DNA from: Streptomyces sp. RerS4
GTDB lineage: Bacteria > Actinomycetota > Actinomycetes > Streptomycetales > Streptomycetaceae
DNA length: 64,000 nt
Direction of reading: 5' to 3'
NCBI RefSeq assembly: GCF_023515955.1
Contig: NZ_CP097322.1
Coordinates: forward strand, 806,001 to 870,000
How positions within the stretch are numbered: position 1 is the first letter of the stretch; each line of letters begins with the position of its first letter. The notes beneath the pieces are model-generated. The model saw only the letters and a list, made by a program, of their open reading frames with translations, was not told the origin of the DNA and searched no databases. Shown here in pieces: positions 17,714 to 27,255 of this stretch. The translations under genes and the position numbers were made by a program.

Positions 17714-18422
17714 CGCCCTCGCTGCGCACCACCGCGCGCAGCAGCGTCATGATCGAGCGGCCCGTCTCGGAATCCAGCTGGCCGGTGGGCTCGTCCGCGA
17801 TGATCAGGGCGGGCTCATTGGCCAGTGCGCGGGCCACGGCGACGCGTTGCTGCTGGCCGCCGGAGAGTTCTCCGGGGCGCTGCTCCGCGTGGTCGGCGAG
17901 GCCCACCAGGGCCAGGAGGGTACGGACGCGCTCCTCGCGCCGCCGGGCGGGCACCTTGCGCATGCGCAGCGGGACGCCGACGTTCTCGGCGGCGGTGAGC
18001 ACGGGGATCAGCCCGAACGACTGGAAGACGAAGCCGATCCGCTCCCGGCGCATCCGCAGCCGGCCGCTCTCGTCCAGTGTGGCCAGGTCGGTGCCGTCGA
18101 CCTCGACGGCGCCGGCGGTCGGGGCGTCGAGTCCGCCGACGACGTTGAGCAGGGTGGTCTTGCCGGAGCCCGATCGGCCTTTGAGCGCGGTGAGTTCGCC
18201 CTTGCGGGCTTCGAACGAGACGCCGCGCAGGGCGTGTACGGTCCGTTCGCCGGAGCCGAAGCTGCGGCGGACGTCGCGGACGACGACCATCGGGGCCGCG
18301 GCGCCGTTCCCGGCCGGGTCCGTGCCGGCCGCACCGGCCGTGATGTCCGCGCCGGCCTCCCCGGCCTCCCCGGCCGCGGCGTCCGTGCTGGCGTCCGTGC
18401 TGGTGTCCCGCTGCTGCGTCAT
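17628..18422 (-). CDS. ABC exporter ATP-binding protein (MacB/LolD type)
   Basis: 264 residues. It has a 40-residue low-complexity N-terminal extension (Ala, Gly, Asp, Thr), then a complete ATPase: Walker A GRSGSGKTT, Q-loop FVFQSFGL, signature LSGGQQQR, Walker B LIIADEP, H-loop THD. The short form without TOBE domain is typical of partners of FtsX-like permeases. ATG at 18422. It is divergent from the giant permease at 18610, with 187 bp between, and probably forms part of the same system, although a second ATPase lies downstream of the permeases. Confidence 0.88.
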   Translation of the reverse strand: MTQQRDTSTDASTDAAAGEAGEAGADITAGAAGTDPAGNGAAAPMVVVRDVRRSFGSGERTVHALRGVSFEARKGELTALKGRSGSGKTTLLNVVGGLDAPTAGAVEVDGTDLATLDESGRLRMRRERIGFVFQSFGLIPVLTAAENVGVPLRMRKVPARRREERVRTLLALVGLADHAEQRPGELSGGQQQRVAVARALANEPALIIADEPTGQLDSETGRSIMTLLRAVVRSEGVTALVATHDPELMRLADRVVELHDGRIV

Positions 18423-18609
18423 GGTGGGTTCCCCCCGGCTCCGCCGTCGGCCGCGCCGTGGGAGGGCGCCGCCGGGCACGCTCGTACCGTCGTGACCGAT
18501 TTTGCGCATCTGTCGCATCAATCACGCAAGTACCTTCCACAACACGCCCGAATCTGACAGCATCGTCCGCTATCCGGGACCCCTGGTCCCGGAAGGGGGG
18601 AACTGGCAC

Positions 18610-21600
18610 ATGCTCGGCTTCGTCGTGCGCCGGCTGCGCGGGCGCTTGCCGCTCGCCGTCGCCGTGCTGCTCACCGTACTCATCACGACCACCGCGTTGA
18701 CCGCGCTGCTCGCGTTCACCCGCACCGTCGGTGACGCGGGCCTGCGCCGCGCGCTCACCGACGCCGGGGCCACGCGCACCGGCGTGCTGCTGACCGCCGA
18801 GCACGGCACGAGCGCCCGCGCCGAGGACGACGCGGCCGTACGGGCTTTCGCCGCCGGGCTGTTCGGCCCGCTGCCGGCCGGTGTCGAGACGGCCCCGCGC
18901 AGCCGTTCGTACGGGCTCCCCGGCGCGCGCCCGCCCGGCAAGGACGCCGACCTGACCGTACTCGTCGGTCTGGCCCGCGACCGCGTCCAACTCCTCGCGG
19001 GCAGCTGGCCCGAGGCCGTGGGACCGGGCCCCGCCCGGGTACCGGTCGCCGTTCCCCAGGCGGCCCTGCGGCGGCTCGGGTTGACCGCGCCGGCCCTGCC
19101 CGCCGAAGTACGGCTGGAGGACCGCTACGGCGGCCCCCCGCTGACGGTCCTCGTCACCGGCGTGTACCGGGCGACGGAGCCCGAGGCACCGTACTGGCGG
19201 CTCGACCCGCTCGGTGGGCGGGAGGTGCAGATCGGCGCCTTCACCACCTACGGCCCCCTGCTCGTCGACGACTCCGTCTTCACGGTGGGCGGTGTGCCGC
19301 AGAACGGTCGCGCCGCGCTGCTGACCCCCGACCTCTCCGCGGCCCGACCGGCCGAGGTGGAGGCCCTGCGCGTGCGCGCGTCCAACGACGCCAAAACGCC
19401 CTCCGGCTTCACCGTCACCACCGAACTTCCCCGGTTCCTGAACGACTTGCGGGCGGCCCAGCGGGTGGCCCGCTCCACCCTGCTGGTCGGCGCGCTCCAA
19501 CTGGCGGTCCTCGCCTCGGCCGCGCTGCTGCTCGTCGCCCACCTGCTGAGGGAACGGCAGGAACCCGAGCGGGTGTTGCTCACCGCGCGCGGGGCCTCCC
19601 GGCGCCGGCTCGGCCTGCTCTCCGCGGCGGAGTCCCTGCTCCTCGCCCTCCCGGCGGCCGTCCTCGCCCCGCTCCTCGCCCCCGCCCTGCTCCGCCTGAT
19701 CACAGGCGTGGGACCGCTCGCGCGGGTTCCGTTCGAGGCGCCTGCGAGCCGGCTGCTGTGGCCCGTCGCCGCGCTTCTCGCCCTGGCGTGCGTCCTGTTG
19801 ACGGCGCTGCCCACCCTGCTGCGCGGGGCCGGCGCCGCCGGCCTGCGGCTGACCGGGCGCCGGCGGGCGGTGGTGTCGGGCGCGGTCCGCTCCGGCGCCG
19901 ACCTGGCGCTGGTGGCGCTGGCCGTCGTCGCCTACCGTCAGCTCTCCGCGTACAGCGGCGACGGCGACGCGGGCCCCGGCGGCGGGCTCGGGTGGACCCG
20001 GTGCTGGTGGCGGCGCCGACGCTGGCGCTGTGCGCGGGCACCTCCTGGTGCTGCGGCTGCTGCCCTTCGTCGCCCGCCTCGGCGGGCGGATCGCCGCGCG
20101 GGGTCGCGGCCTCGGGCCGGCGCTCGTCGGATGGCAGCTCGCGCGCCGACCGGGCCGGGCCAACGGTCCGGTCCTGCTGCTGGTGCTCGCGGTCGCCGGC
20201 GGCGTCCTCGCCCTCGGCCACCACACCGCCTGGACGGCCTCCCAGCGCGACCAGGCCGACTTCGCCACCGCCGGCGGACTACGGATCACCGGCAGCGACC
20301 TGCCACCCCTCGGTCGGGGCGGACGGTACGCGGCCCTGCCCGGCGGCGAGCGCGTCACCCCGGTGATCCGTACCGTGCAAGACCTGCCCGGCGGCGCCAA
20401 GGGCGACCTGCTCGCCGTGGACGCCCCGACCTTCGCGCGGCGGGTGCCGCTCCGGGCCGACCTGCGCGAAGGACGCTCGATGGAGGGGCTGTTCACCCCG
20501 CTCGCGGACGGCTCCCGCCCGGCCGGCATCGCCCTCCCGGGGCAGCCTCGCCGCGTCGACCTCGACGTGAGCGTACGGGCCCCCCTGTCGAGCGGCGTCC
20601 CGTCCGTCTCCCTGCTGCTGCGCGACCGGCACGGCGTCACCTACCGCTCCCCGACGCGCGCGCTGCCCGAAAGCGGCCGGGGCACCGTCGCGGTGGACCT
20701 CGCCGCCCTGACCGGCGCACCGCTGGGATCCGCCGCCGCCCCGCTGGACATCGCCGGGATCGCCGTGACCTACGGGGCTTCGATCCCGACGATCGGCGGG
20801 GGCGGCTCCAGCGATCCGATCGATGCCGAACTCACCCTGCACCGCGTGTCGGTGGCCGAGGCCGCGGACGGAGCCGCCGTGCCCGTGGAGGCGTCGGCAC
20901 CGCCCTGGTACCTGTCTCCCACGCCGCTCCCCGACGGCGGCCCGGCCGCCACCCTGCCCCCACCCGAGGCGCGGGACGGCGGGGCGCTGCTGCGCCTCGC
21001 GTACCGCGCCGGCTCCCCCACCGCGGGCGGCTACCAGCTCGCCCTGACCACCGCCGGGGCGCCCGCGTCCGAGATACCGGGCCTGGCCACCCACGCCTAC
21101 CTGAAGGCCATCGGCTCGGCGGTGGGCGACCTGGTGCCGATCCGCCTCGGCGTCGACACCGTCCCGGTGCGGATCACGGCGGCCGTCGGATCGCTGCCGG
21201 TGGTCGGTGACACGGCGGTGGCGGTGGACCTTGGCGTCGCCGCTCGGATCGTCGCGGCGAAGGAGGGCCACGACCTGCCGCCGCCCGACGAGTGGTGGCT
21301 CCCCGCGACATCGGCGGACGATCCGCTGCCGGCGCGGGCGGCGGCCGAGCTGCGGGCGGCGGCCGGCCGGCAACAGCTGGTGCTGCGCGAGGAGATGGCC
21401 GCCGCCCTGCTGGACGACCCCCTGAGCGCCGCCCGCAGGCGGCCCTGGCCGCGCTGGCCGTGGCCTGCGCGGTGCTGGCGGCCATCGGGTTCGCCGCCTC
21501 GGCGGCGGCGGCCGCCCGCGAGCGTGGCCGCGCGTACGCGATCCTCCTCGCGCTGGGCGCGGACCGCGGCGGCCTCGGCCGCACGACGGCCGCCGAGAGC

Positions 21601-21852
21601 GGGTTGCTCGTGGGCCTCGGGACGGCCGTGGGGATCGCCTTGGGCGTGGCCGTCACGCACCTGATCGTCCCGCTGGTGGTGCTCGACGCGGGCGCCCGGC
21701 GTCCGGTGCCCGAGGTGCTGGTCGACCTGCCCGCTACGCGGACGCTGCTGTTGGCCCTCGCCATCGCGGCGCTGCCGCTGTTGTCGGCCGCGCTGGGCGG
21801 TCGCGGAAGACGAGATGTGGCCGCGCGGCTGCGCCACGTGGAGGAGATGTGA
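18610..21852 (+). CDS. FtsX-like ABC permease (three apparent frameshifts)
   Basis: A giant permease of about 1081 residues if joined. It has an N-terminal membrane helix (LPLAVAVLLTVLITTTALTA), a large extracytoplasmic domain, helices around residues 295-420, a second extracytoplasmic domain and three terminal helices ending ARLRHVEEM. Three single-base deletions break it: in the G run 19990-19992 (LGVDPVLVAAP should follow), at 20044-20045 (SLVLRLLPF should follow), and in the C run 21432-21434 (SAAPQAALAALAV should follow). The reading around each is fully coding, so consensus errors are likely. ATG at 18610 with GGGGGAA upstream. The next permease overlaps its stop. Confidence 0.82.
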
Positions 21853-24647
21853 CCGGCCCGTCCACCGGCGACGCGAACGACCGCCGCGCCGACCGCCCCG
21901 CCGACGGCCCCACCGACCGCCCCACCGACCGCCGACCGCCGGGTACCCCCGGCGGCCGGCGCGACGCCGGCTGGGTGCGGACGCGGTTGCGGGCCGCGCC
22001 CTGGGCCGCCGCGCTCGCCGCGCTCCTCGCGTTCGTCTCCGTCCTGCTCGCCGCCGCCCTGCCCCGGGCCCTGGACCGGGGCGCCGACCAGGCCCTGCGC
22101 TCCCACCTGCGCACGGCCGGTCCGGGCGGCACCAGCCTCTACGCCCGCGCGGACGTGAAGACCGGCCCGCGCACCGCCGCGGGGCTGGACTCCACCCTGG
22201 CCACGCTGCGCGCCCGCATCGCGACCGCCGCCTTCTCCGTGGCCCCCGACGGCCCCGTCCACGGCACGACGGGCAACAAGCCGCGGCCGCTGTCCAACCC
22301 GGGACTCCCCCGGCCCAACGAGATCCCGCCCACCCTCCAGCTGCTGTTCCTGCCCGAGGTCACCTCCCACGCCCGCCTGGTCGCCGGCCGCTGGCCGAGC
22401 GGCGGTTCCGCCGACGGGCCCGTACCGGTGGCGCTGTCCCAGAGCGCGGCCGACACCTACGGGGTGAAGGTGGGCACCGTCCTCCAGGCCTTCCCGGACG
22501 TCGCCGGCCGGCTGGAGGCGGAGATCGTCGGCCTGTACACCGCCGACGATCCGGACGACGCCTACTGGACCGGGCTGCTCTGCCCCACCCGGGCCTGCCA
22601 CCCCGTCGGTCCGGGCTGGTCCACCTCCGCTCTGGTGGGACCCGACGCGCTGGACCGGATCGGCCCGTGGGGAACGGGCGCCGTGGACTTCTGGCGGATC
22701 CCGGTGGACACCGAGGTACTGCGCGCCGACCGGCTGCCGGCCGTCGCCGACGAGGTCGCCGCCTACGTGGCCGGCCCGACCGCGTCCGAACTGGCCCGCG
22801 ACGCCGGGCGCGTGGACCTGCGGATCCTCTCGGAGCTGCCGAGGCTGTTCAAGGAGGCCCAGGCCCGCCGGCAGGCCGCGGCGCCGCTCGCCGCGATCGG
22901 TCCGGCCGGGCTCGCCGGGGTGGCCCTCGTCGTGTTCTGCCTGGCCGCGGCCCTCACGGGGGCCCGCCGTGAGGCCGAACTGCGGCTGCTGCGCGCCCGG
23001 GGCGGCTCCCGCGCCGGGATCGTCCGCCGGGTGCTGGCCGAGAACGCCGTCACGGTGCTGCCCGCCGCGCTGCTCGCGGCCTGGTTGCCCGTCGCCCTCC
23101 TGCCGACCCCGCGCCTGCTGCCCGGGGTGCTCGCCGCGGCCGCCGTCACGCTCGTGGCCCTTCTGGCCCTTCCCGTACGGGCCTTCGTGCTGGTCTCGCC
23201 CGTACGTGGCCCCGCGCCCCGGCGGCGGCTCGTGGCCGAACTGCTGGTCCTGGCCGCGACGGTGGCGGCCGTGCTCCAGGTCCGCCGCCGGGGCGTGGCG
23301 CCGCCGGGCGCGGACCTGGACCCGCTGCTGGTCGCCGCGCCGCTGCTGCTCGCGCTGACCGGGGCCCTGCTGCTGGCCCGCGTGCTGCCGGTGCTCGTCG
23401 GGGCGCTGTCCCGGGCGGCGCGGCGGCGTACCGGGTTGATCGGTTTCCTGGGGCTCGCGCGGGCGGCCCGGGGTGCGGGAGAGCGCGCGCGTCCGCCCGT
23501 ACTGCCGCTGATCGCGCTGCTGTTGGCGGTGACCACGGGCGGTTTCGGGGCCACCGTCCTGACCTCCGTGGAGTCCGCCCGGCTGACGGTCGCGCGGGCC
23601 GATGTCGGCGGCGACGCCCGGGTCGCGGCGCCGCCCGGCGCCGGCCTGCCGAAGGGATTCGTGGAGGCGGCGGGCGCGCTTGCGGGCGTACGGACCTCCC
23701 TCGGGGTGTGGATGGACCACGAGGCGTTCGTCTTCGGCACCGACCGGGGTCCCGCCCAGGCCACGGTGATCGTGGCCGACCCCGCGCGCTACGCCGAACT
23801 GGCGCGGGCCCTGGGACGCGGGCGGATCGACCCGGCGGCCCTGTCGGGCGGGGAGACCGGCGCCGACGCCCCCGTGCCCGCGCTGTTCGGCAAGGAGCCG
23901 GCCGGTCAGGGCCCCGATGGGACCCACCGGCTGCGGCTGGGCAACGGCGAGGAGCTGCGGGCGAAGTCGGTCGGGGTCGTCAAGGGCTCCCCCCTGCTGT
24001 CGGGTGACGGGGCGGCCATCGTGGTGCTGCCCGCCGGGCCGGCCACCGCCCGGATGTTCAAGGGGGCCGAACCGACCCACTGGTTCGCCCTCGGCTCGGT
24101 GGATCAGGGCCGGCTGGAGCAGCTGCTGAAGGCCTCCGCGCCGGACGGGACCGCCGAGCGCCACCTCGTCCGTACGAGCGCGGGGGTCGCCTCGGCGTTC
24201 GCCTCGGACCCGCTCCAGGCCTCGGCGGAGCGGCTGTTCTGGTCCTCGCTGGCGGGCGCGGCCGGCTTCGCGGTACTGGCCGTGCTGCTCACGTTGGCGC
24301 GTACGGGCCCGGACCGGGCCGCCCTGTTGGCGCGGCTGCGCACGATGGGGCTGCGGCCCCGGCAGGGTGTGGCGCTGATCGTCGCGGAGTCCCTGCCGCA
24401 GGCACTGGTCGCCGCCGTCGGGGGCGGCGTGGTCGCCGCCGGCGCGGTGCTGCTGCTCGGCCCGTCCGTGAACCTGTCGTCGCTGGTCGGCTCCGGCGTG
24501 CCGGTCGGGGTGCGGTTCACGGTGGAACCGGTGCTCACGCAGGCGCTGGGCCTGGCCGCCCTGGTGACCGTGGCCGTGCTCGCGGAGGCGGCGCTGTCGG
24601 GCCGACGTCAGATCACCACCGAGTTGAGAGCGGGAGACCAACGGTGA
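21849..24647 (+). CDS. FtsX-like ABC permease
   Basis: 932 residues, GTG at 21849, overlapping the previous stop. A charged, Pro/Asp/Arg-rich cytoplasmic N-terminus of about 40 residues precedes the first helix (WAAALAALLAFVSVLLAAALP). An extracytoplasmic domain, a central helix bundle (residues 355-520), a second outer domain and three last helices follow. This is the duplicated FtsX layout. It is unbroken, unlike its upstream partner. The two permeases probably form a heterodimeric exporter or a mechanotransmission-type complex with the ATPase at 24644. Confidence 0.88.
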   Translation: MTGPSTGDANDRRADRPADGPTDRPTDRRPPGTPGGRRDAGWVRTRLRAAPWAAALAALLAFVSVLLAAALPRALDRGADQALRSHLRTAGPGGTSLYARADVKTGPRTAAGLDSTLATLRARIATAAFSVAPDGPVHGTTGNKPRPLSNPGLPRPNEIPPTLQLLFLPEVTSHARLVAGRWPSGGSADGPVPVALSQSAADTYGVKVGTVLQAFPDVAGRLEAEIVGLYTADDPDDAYWTGLLCPTRACHPVGPGWSTSALVGPDALDRIGPWGTGAVDFWRIPVDTEVLRADRLPAVADEVAAYVAGPTASELARDAGRVDLRILSELPRLFKEAQARRQAAAPLAAIGPAGLAGVALVVFCLAAALTGARREAELRLLRARGGSRAGIVRRVLAENAVTVLPAALLAAWLPVALLPTPRLLPGVLAAAAVTLVALLALPVRAFVLVSPVRGPAPRRRLVAELLVLAATVAAVLQVRRRGVAPPGADLDPLLVAAPLLLALTGALLLARVLPVLVGALSRAARRRTGLIGFLGLARAARGAGERARPPVLPLIALLLAVTTGGFGATVLTSVESARLTVARADVGGDARVAAPPGAGLPKGFVEAAGALAGVRTSLGVWMDHEAFVFGTDRGPAQATVIVADPARYAELARALGRGRIDPAALSGGETGADAPVPALFGKEPAGQGPDGTHRLRLGNGEELRAKSVGVVKGSPLLSGDGAAIVVLPAGPATARMFKGAEPTHWFALGSVDQGRLEQLLKASAPDGTAERHLVRTSAGVASAFASDPLQASAERLFWSSLAGAAGFAVLAVLLTLARTGPDRAALLARLRTMGLRPRQGVALIVAESLPQALVAAVGGGVVAAGAVLLLGPSVNLSSLVGSGVPVGVRFTVEPVLTQALGLAALVTVAVLAEAALSGRRQITTELRAGDQR

Positions 24648-25633
24648 ACACCGAAGCGCCCACCTACGAGGAGCTGCGGCGCCAAGCGCTGGCGGCGGCC
24701 GGGCCGCGGGATCGGGCCGCCGACGCCGCCATCGTCTGCGACCGGCTGGTGCGGATCTTCAGCACGGCCGGGGTGGAGGTGCAGGCGCTCCAGGGCCTCG
24801 AACTGACCGTGGCGCGGGGTGATCTGGTGGCGCTGGTCGGCGCGTCCGGCAGCGGCAAGTCGACGCTGCTGAACATCCTGGCCGGCCTGGACGTGCCCAC
24901 GGCCGGCCGGGCCACCGTCGGCGGCTACGACCTGCTGGAGATGTCCGCCAAGGACCGGCTGCGCTACCGCCGTGAGGCGGTCGGCTTCGTCTGGCAGCAG
25001 ACCGCCCGCAACCTGCTGCCGTTCCTGACCGCCGCCCAGAACGTCGCCCTGCCGATGCGGTTGAAGGGCGGCGGACGACGGGGCGCGGCCGCGCGGCGGG
25101 CGGCGCGCGTGGAGCGGCTGTTGGAGGCGCTGGAGATCGGGGCGCTGGCCGGCCGTCGCCCCGACCAGCTCTCCGGCGGTCAGCAACAGCGCGTCGCCAT
25201 CGCCGTGGCCATGGCCAACGACCCGGCGGTGCTGCTCGCGGACGAGCCGACCGGTGAGCTGGACTCCGAGACCGGTGAGGCCGTCTTCGAGGCGTTCCGT
25301 ACGGTGAACCGGGAGCTGGGCGCGACCGTGGTGATCGTCACCCACGACCCGATGGTGGCGGGCGAGGTGCGCCGTACGGTGGCCATCCGCGACGGTCGCA
25401 CCAGCAGTGAGGTGCTGCGCCGCACCGTCACCGACGAGGACGGCACGGAGTCGATCAGCGAGCGCGAGTACGTGATGTTGGACCGCACCGGTCGCGTGCA
25501 ACTGCCGCACAAGTTCCTGGAGGCGCTCGGCATGGAGCACCGCGTCGCCGTCGACCTGGCCGCCGACCACATCGAGGTCCGCCCCGACGACGTGGACGCC
25601 GCCGGGGGGCCGGATCGGTCGACCGCGCGTTGA
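24644..25633 (+). CDS. ABC exporter ATP-binding protein with an AbrB-like C-terminal tail
   Basis: 329 residues, GTG at 24644, overlapping the permease stop. The ATPase core is complete: Walker A GASGSGKST, signature LSGGQQQR, Walker B VLLADEP, H-loop VTHD. After it, residues 275-320 read like a SpoVT/AbrB-type swapped hairpin (LDRTGRVQLPHKFLEALGM ... HIEVRPDD). Such tails could mediate oligomerisation or, less likely, DNA contact. The DNA-binding family normally stands alone or is fused to other regulators, so an ATPase fusion is notable. It energises the permeases upstream. Confidence 0.87.
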   Translation: MNTEAPTYEELRRQALAAAGPRDRAADAAIVCDRLVRIFSTAGVEVQALQGLELTVARGDLVALVGASGSGKSTLLNILAGLDVPTAGRATVGGYDLLEMSAKDRLRYRREAVGFVWQQTARNLLPFLTAAQNVALPMRLKGGGRRGAAARRAARVERLLEALEIGALAGRRPDQLSGGQQQRVAIAVAMANDPAVLLADEPTGELDSETGEAVFEAFRTVNRELGATVVIVTHDPMVAGEVRRTVAIRDGRTSSEVLRRTVTDEDGTESISEREYVMLDRTGRVQLPHKFLEALGMEHRVAVDLAADHIEVRPDDVDAAGGPDRSTAR

Positions 25634-25683
25634 TCCGCCGGTGAACCTCCGTCCACCGCCGCGACGGGCGCCGGCGGCGTCGG

Positions 25684-25711
25684 CGTCACTTCCGCGGGGG
25701 CGTCACTTCCG
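25684..25711. repeat. 17-bp-spaced direct repeat CGTCACTTCCG
   Basis: Two exact copies of CGTCACTTCCG (25684-25694 and 25701-25711), 17 bp apart, in the 134-bp gap before the condensation-domain gene. The spacing, under two helical turns, suits tandem binding of an activator, but no match to a known box is claimed. Confidence 0.4.
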
Positions 25712-25767
25712 TGGTGCGGGTGTCGTTAGGCGCTCGGGGTTGACTCGGGGGGCGAAGGGATGACGGA

Positions 25768-27255
25768 ATGCGGCAGTTTCCTCTGGACATGCACCACCTG
25801 GAGCCGGGACGCGTAGTCGAGTGGAGGCTGCGGTCCACGGCCGCGGTCGCCGCCCGAACCGGCGCCGGCGACCGGGAGCGGCCCGAGGGGGCGGGCAGGA
25901 GGGCCTCCTTCAACCAGGACAAGCACTTCACCGTCGCCGAGGAGAGCCGCGGGGCCGGCGACCCGGTCGCGTCCTGGCTCGCCGTCACCTTCGAGGTCGA
26001 GGGCCCGCTCGACGAAGCGGCCCTCGCGCAGGCGCTGCTGGGTCTGGTCCGGCGACACGAGGTGCTGCGGTGCGAGTTCCGGCGGCTGGCCGGCGAGGTG
26101 GCGTGCGAGCCCTTGGACGCCGCCGAACTCGCCCTGGAGCCGACGTACGTGGCCACCTTCGACGCCGCCGACGCGCTGCGCGACTTCCTGGTGGAGCGCT
26201 TCCGGCGCAGCATCGACACCCTGTCGTGGCCGCTGTTCACGATGGGCGCGGTCCTGCGCCCCGACTCCGCGTCCGTCTACCTGGCCTTCGACCACATCGT
26301 GTGCGACGGCATGTCGATGCCGATCGTCGTCCGCGAGGTGCGCACCGAGTACGAGGCCCTGGTGCGCGGGGAGCGGCCCGCGCTGCCCCGCGTCGCCCCC
26401 AGCTATCTGGACTTCGCCGAGGAGCAGCGGCGCCGCTACCTGTCCATCGAGGTCGCCGACGGGCGTCTGGACTACTGGAAGTCCTTCATCGGGCGCAACG
26501 GGGAGTTCTTCCCGCGCTTCCCGCTCGACCTGGGCGTGGAGCCGGACCGCATGTACCCGATCGTCAACGAGGCCTCCACCCTCCTGGACGCCGCCGAGGC
26601 GGAGGTGTTCGAGAAGGCGTGCCTGGAGGTCGACGCCAAGCCGTTCATGGGGGTGCTCGGTTCGGTCGCCGTCTGTCTGCGCGACGCGGGCGGGCCGGGC
26701 GTCTACCGGGGGTTCATGCCGGTCAGCGAGCGGGGGCGCGGTGCGTGGAACGATGCGGTGGGCTGGTTCGTCAACACCATGCCGATCGAGTTCGACGCCT
26801 CCCCGGGCCGGGACTTCGCGCAGGTCATGACCTCGGTGCGGGCCGGGTTCGGGGAGATGATCCGGCACATCGACGTGCCGTTCGTGCGGGCGTGGGAGTT
26901 GCTGGCGCCGGAGCAGTTCGCGGCCCGTTCCTGGCCGTATCCGGTGAACTTCTTCTCGTATCTGGACATGCGCAAGTGTCCGGGCGCCGAGCACCACGAC
27001 GAGTGGCGGCCCACCACGCACGTGTGGTCGGCGCGGGCGAACGGCGCCTGTTCCTGGTTCCAGCGGGACACCGACGGCCTGCACATGAACTCGATCTATG
27101 TGGACACGGCGGCGGCCCGCCGCACGATGGGCGACTTCCAGGAGGCGTTGCGGCAGACGGTGCGCGCCATCGCCCGCTCGGGTGGTTTCCGCCGGCCGGT
27201 CGCGCTGCCGCTGCCGCGTCGTACCCGGGAGCGGCAGGAGGCCGTCAGGGGGTGA
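25768..27255 (+). CDS. Free-standing condensation-domain acyltransferase
   Basis: 495 residues, the size of one NRPS condensation domain with no adenylation or carrier domain. The active-site motif reads DHIVCDG (about residue 173); the catalytic second His and the Asp-Gly are kept, while the first His of HHxxxDG is Asp. The later motif GWFVNTMP (about residue 331) is the conserved FVNT segment. Standalone members join two small molecules or act on carrier-bound substrates (PapA-type, wax or trehalolipid acyltransferases). It follows an ABC exporter operon, which may export its product. ATG at 25768 with a weak ribosome site; the end overlaps the convergent sigma gene by 11 bp. Confidence 0.82.
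   Translation: MRQFPLDMHHLEPGRVVEWRLRSTAAVAARTGAGDRERPEGAGRRASFNQDKHFTVAEESRGAGDPVASWLAVTFEVEGPLDEAALAQALLGLVRRHEVLRCEFRRLAGEVACEPLDAAELALEPTYVATFDAADALRDFLVERFRRSIDTLSWPLFTMGAVLRPDSASVYLAFDHIVCDGMSMPIVVREVRTEYEALVRGERPALPRVAPSYLDFAEEQRRRYLSIEVADGRLDYWKSFIGRNGEFFPRFPLDLGVEPDRMYPIVNEASTLLDAAEAEVFEKACLEVDAKPFMGVLGSVAVCLRDAGGPGVYRGFMPVSERGRGAWNDAVGWFVNTMPIEFDASPGRDFAQVMTSVRAGFGEMIRHIDVPFVRAWELLAPEQFAARSWPYPVNFFSYLDMRKCPGAEHHDEWRPTTHVWSARANGACSWFQRDTDGLHMNSIYVDTAAARRTMGDFQEALRQTVRAIARSGGFRRPVALPLPRRTRERQEAVRG

Noticed and set aside
17628..27255. NRPS biosynthetic gene cluster
   Set aside because: There is only one condensation domain and no adenylation, carrier or thioesterase domain. The exporter alone does not make a cluster.
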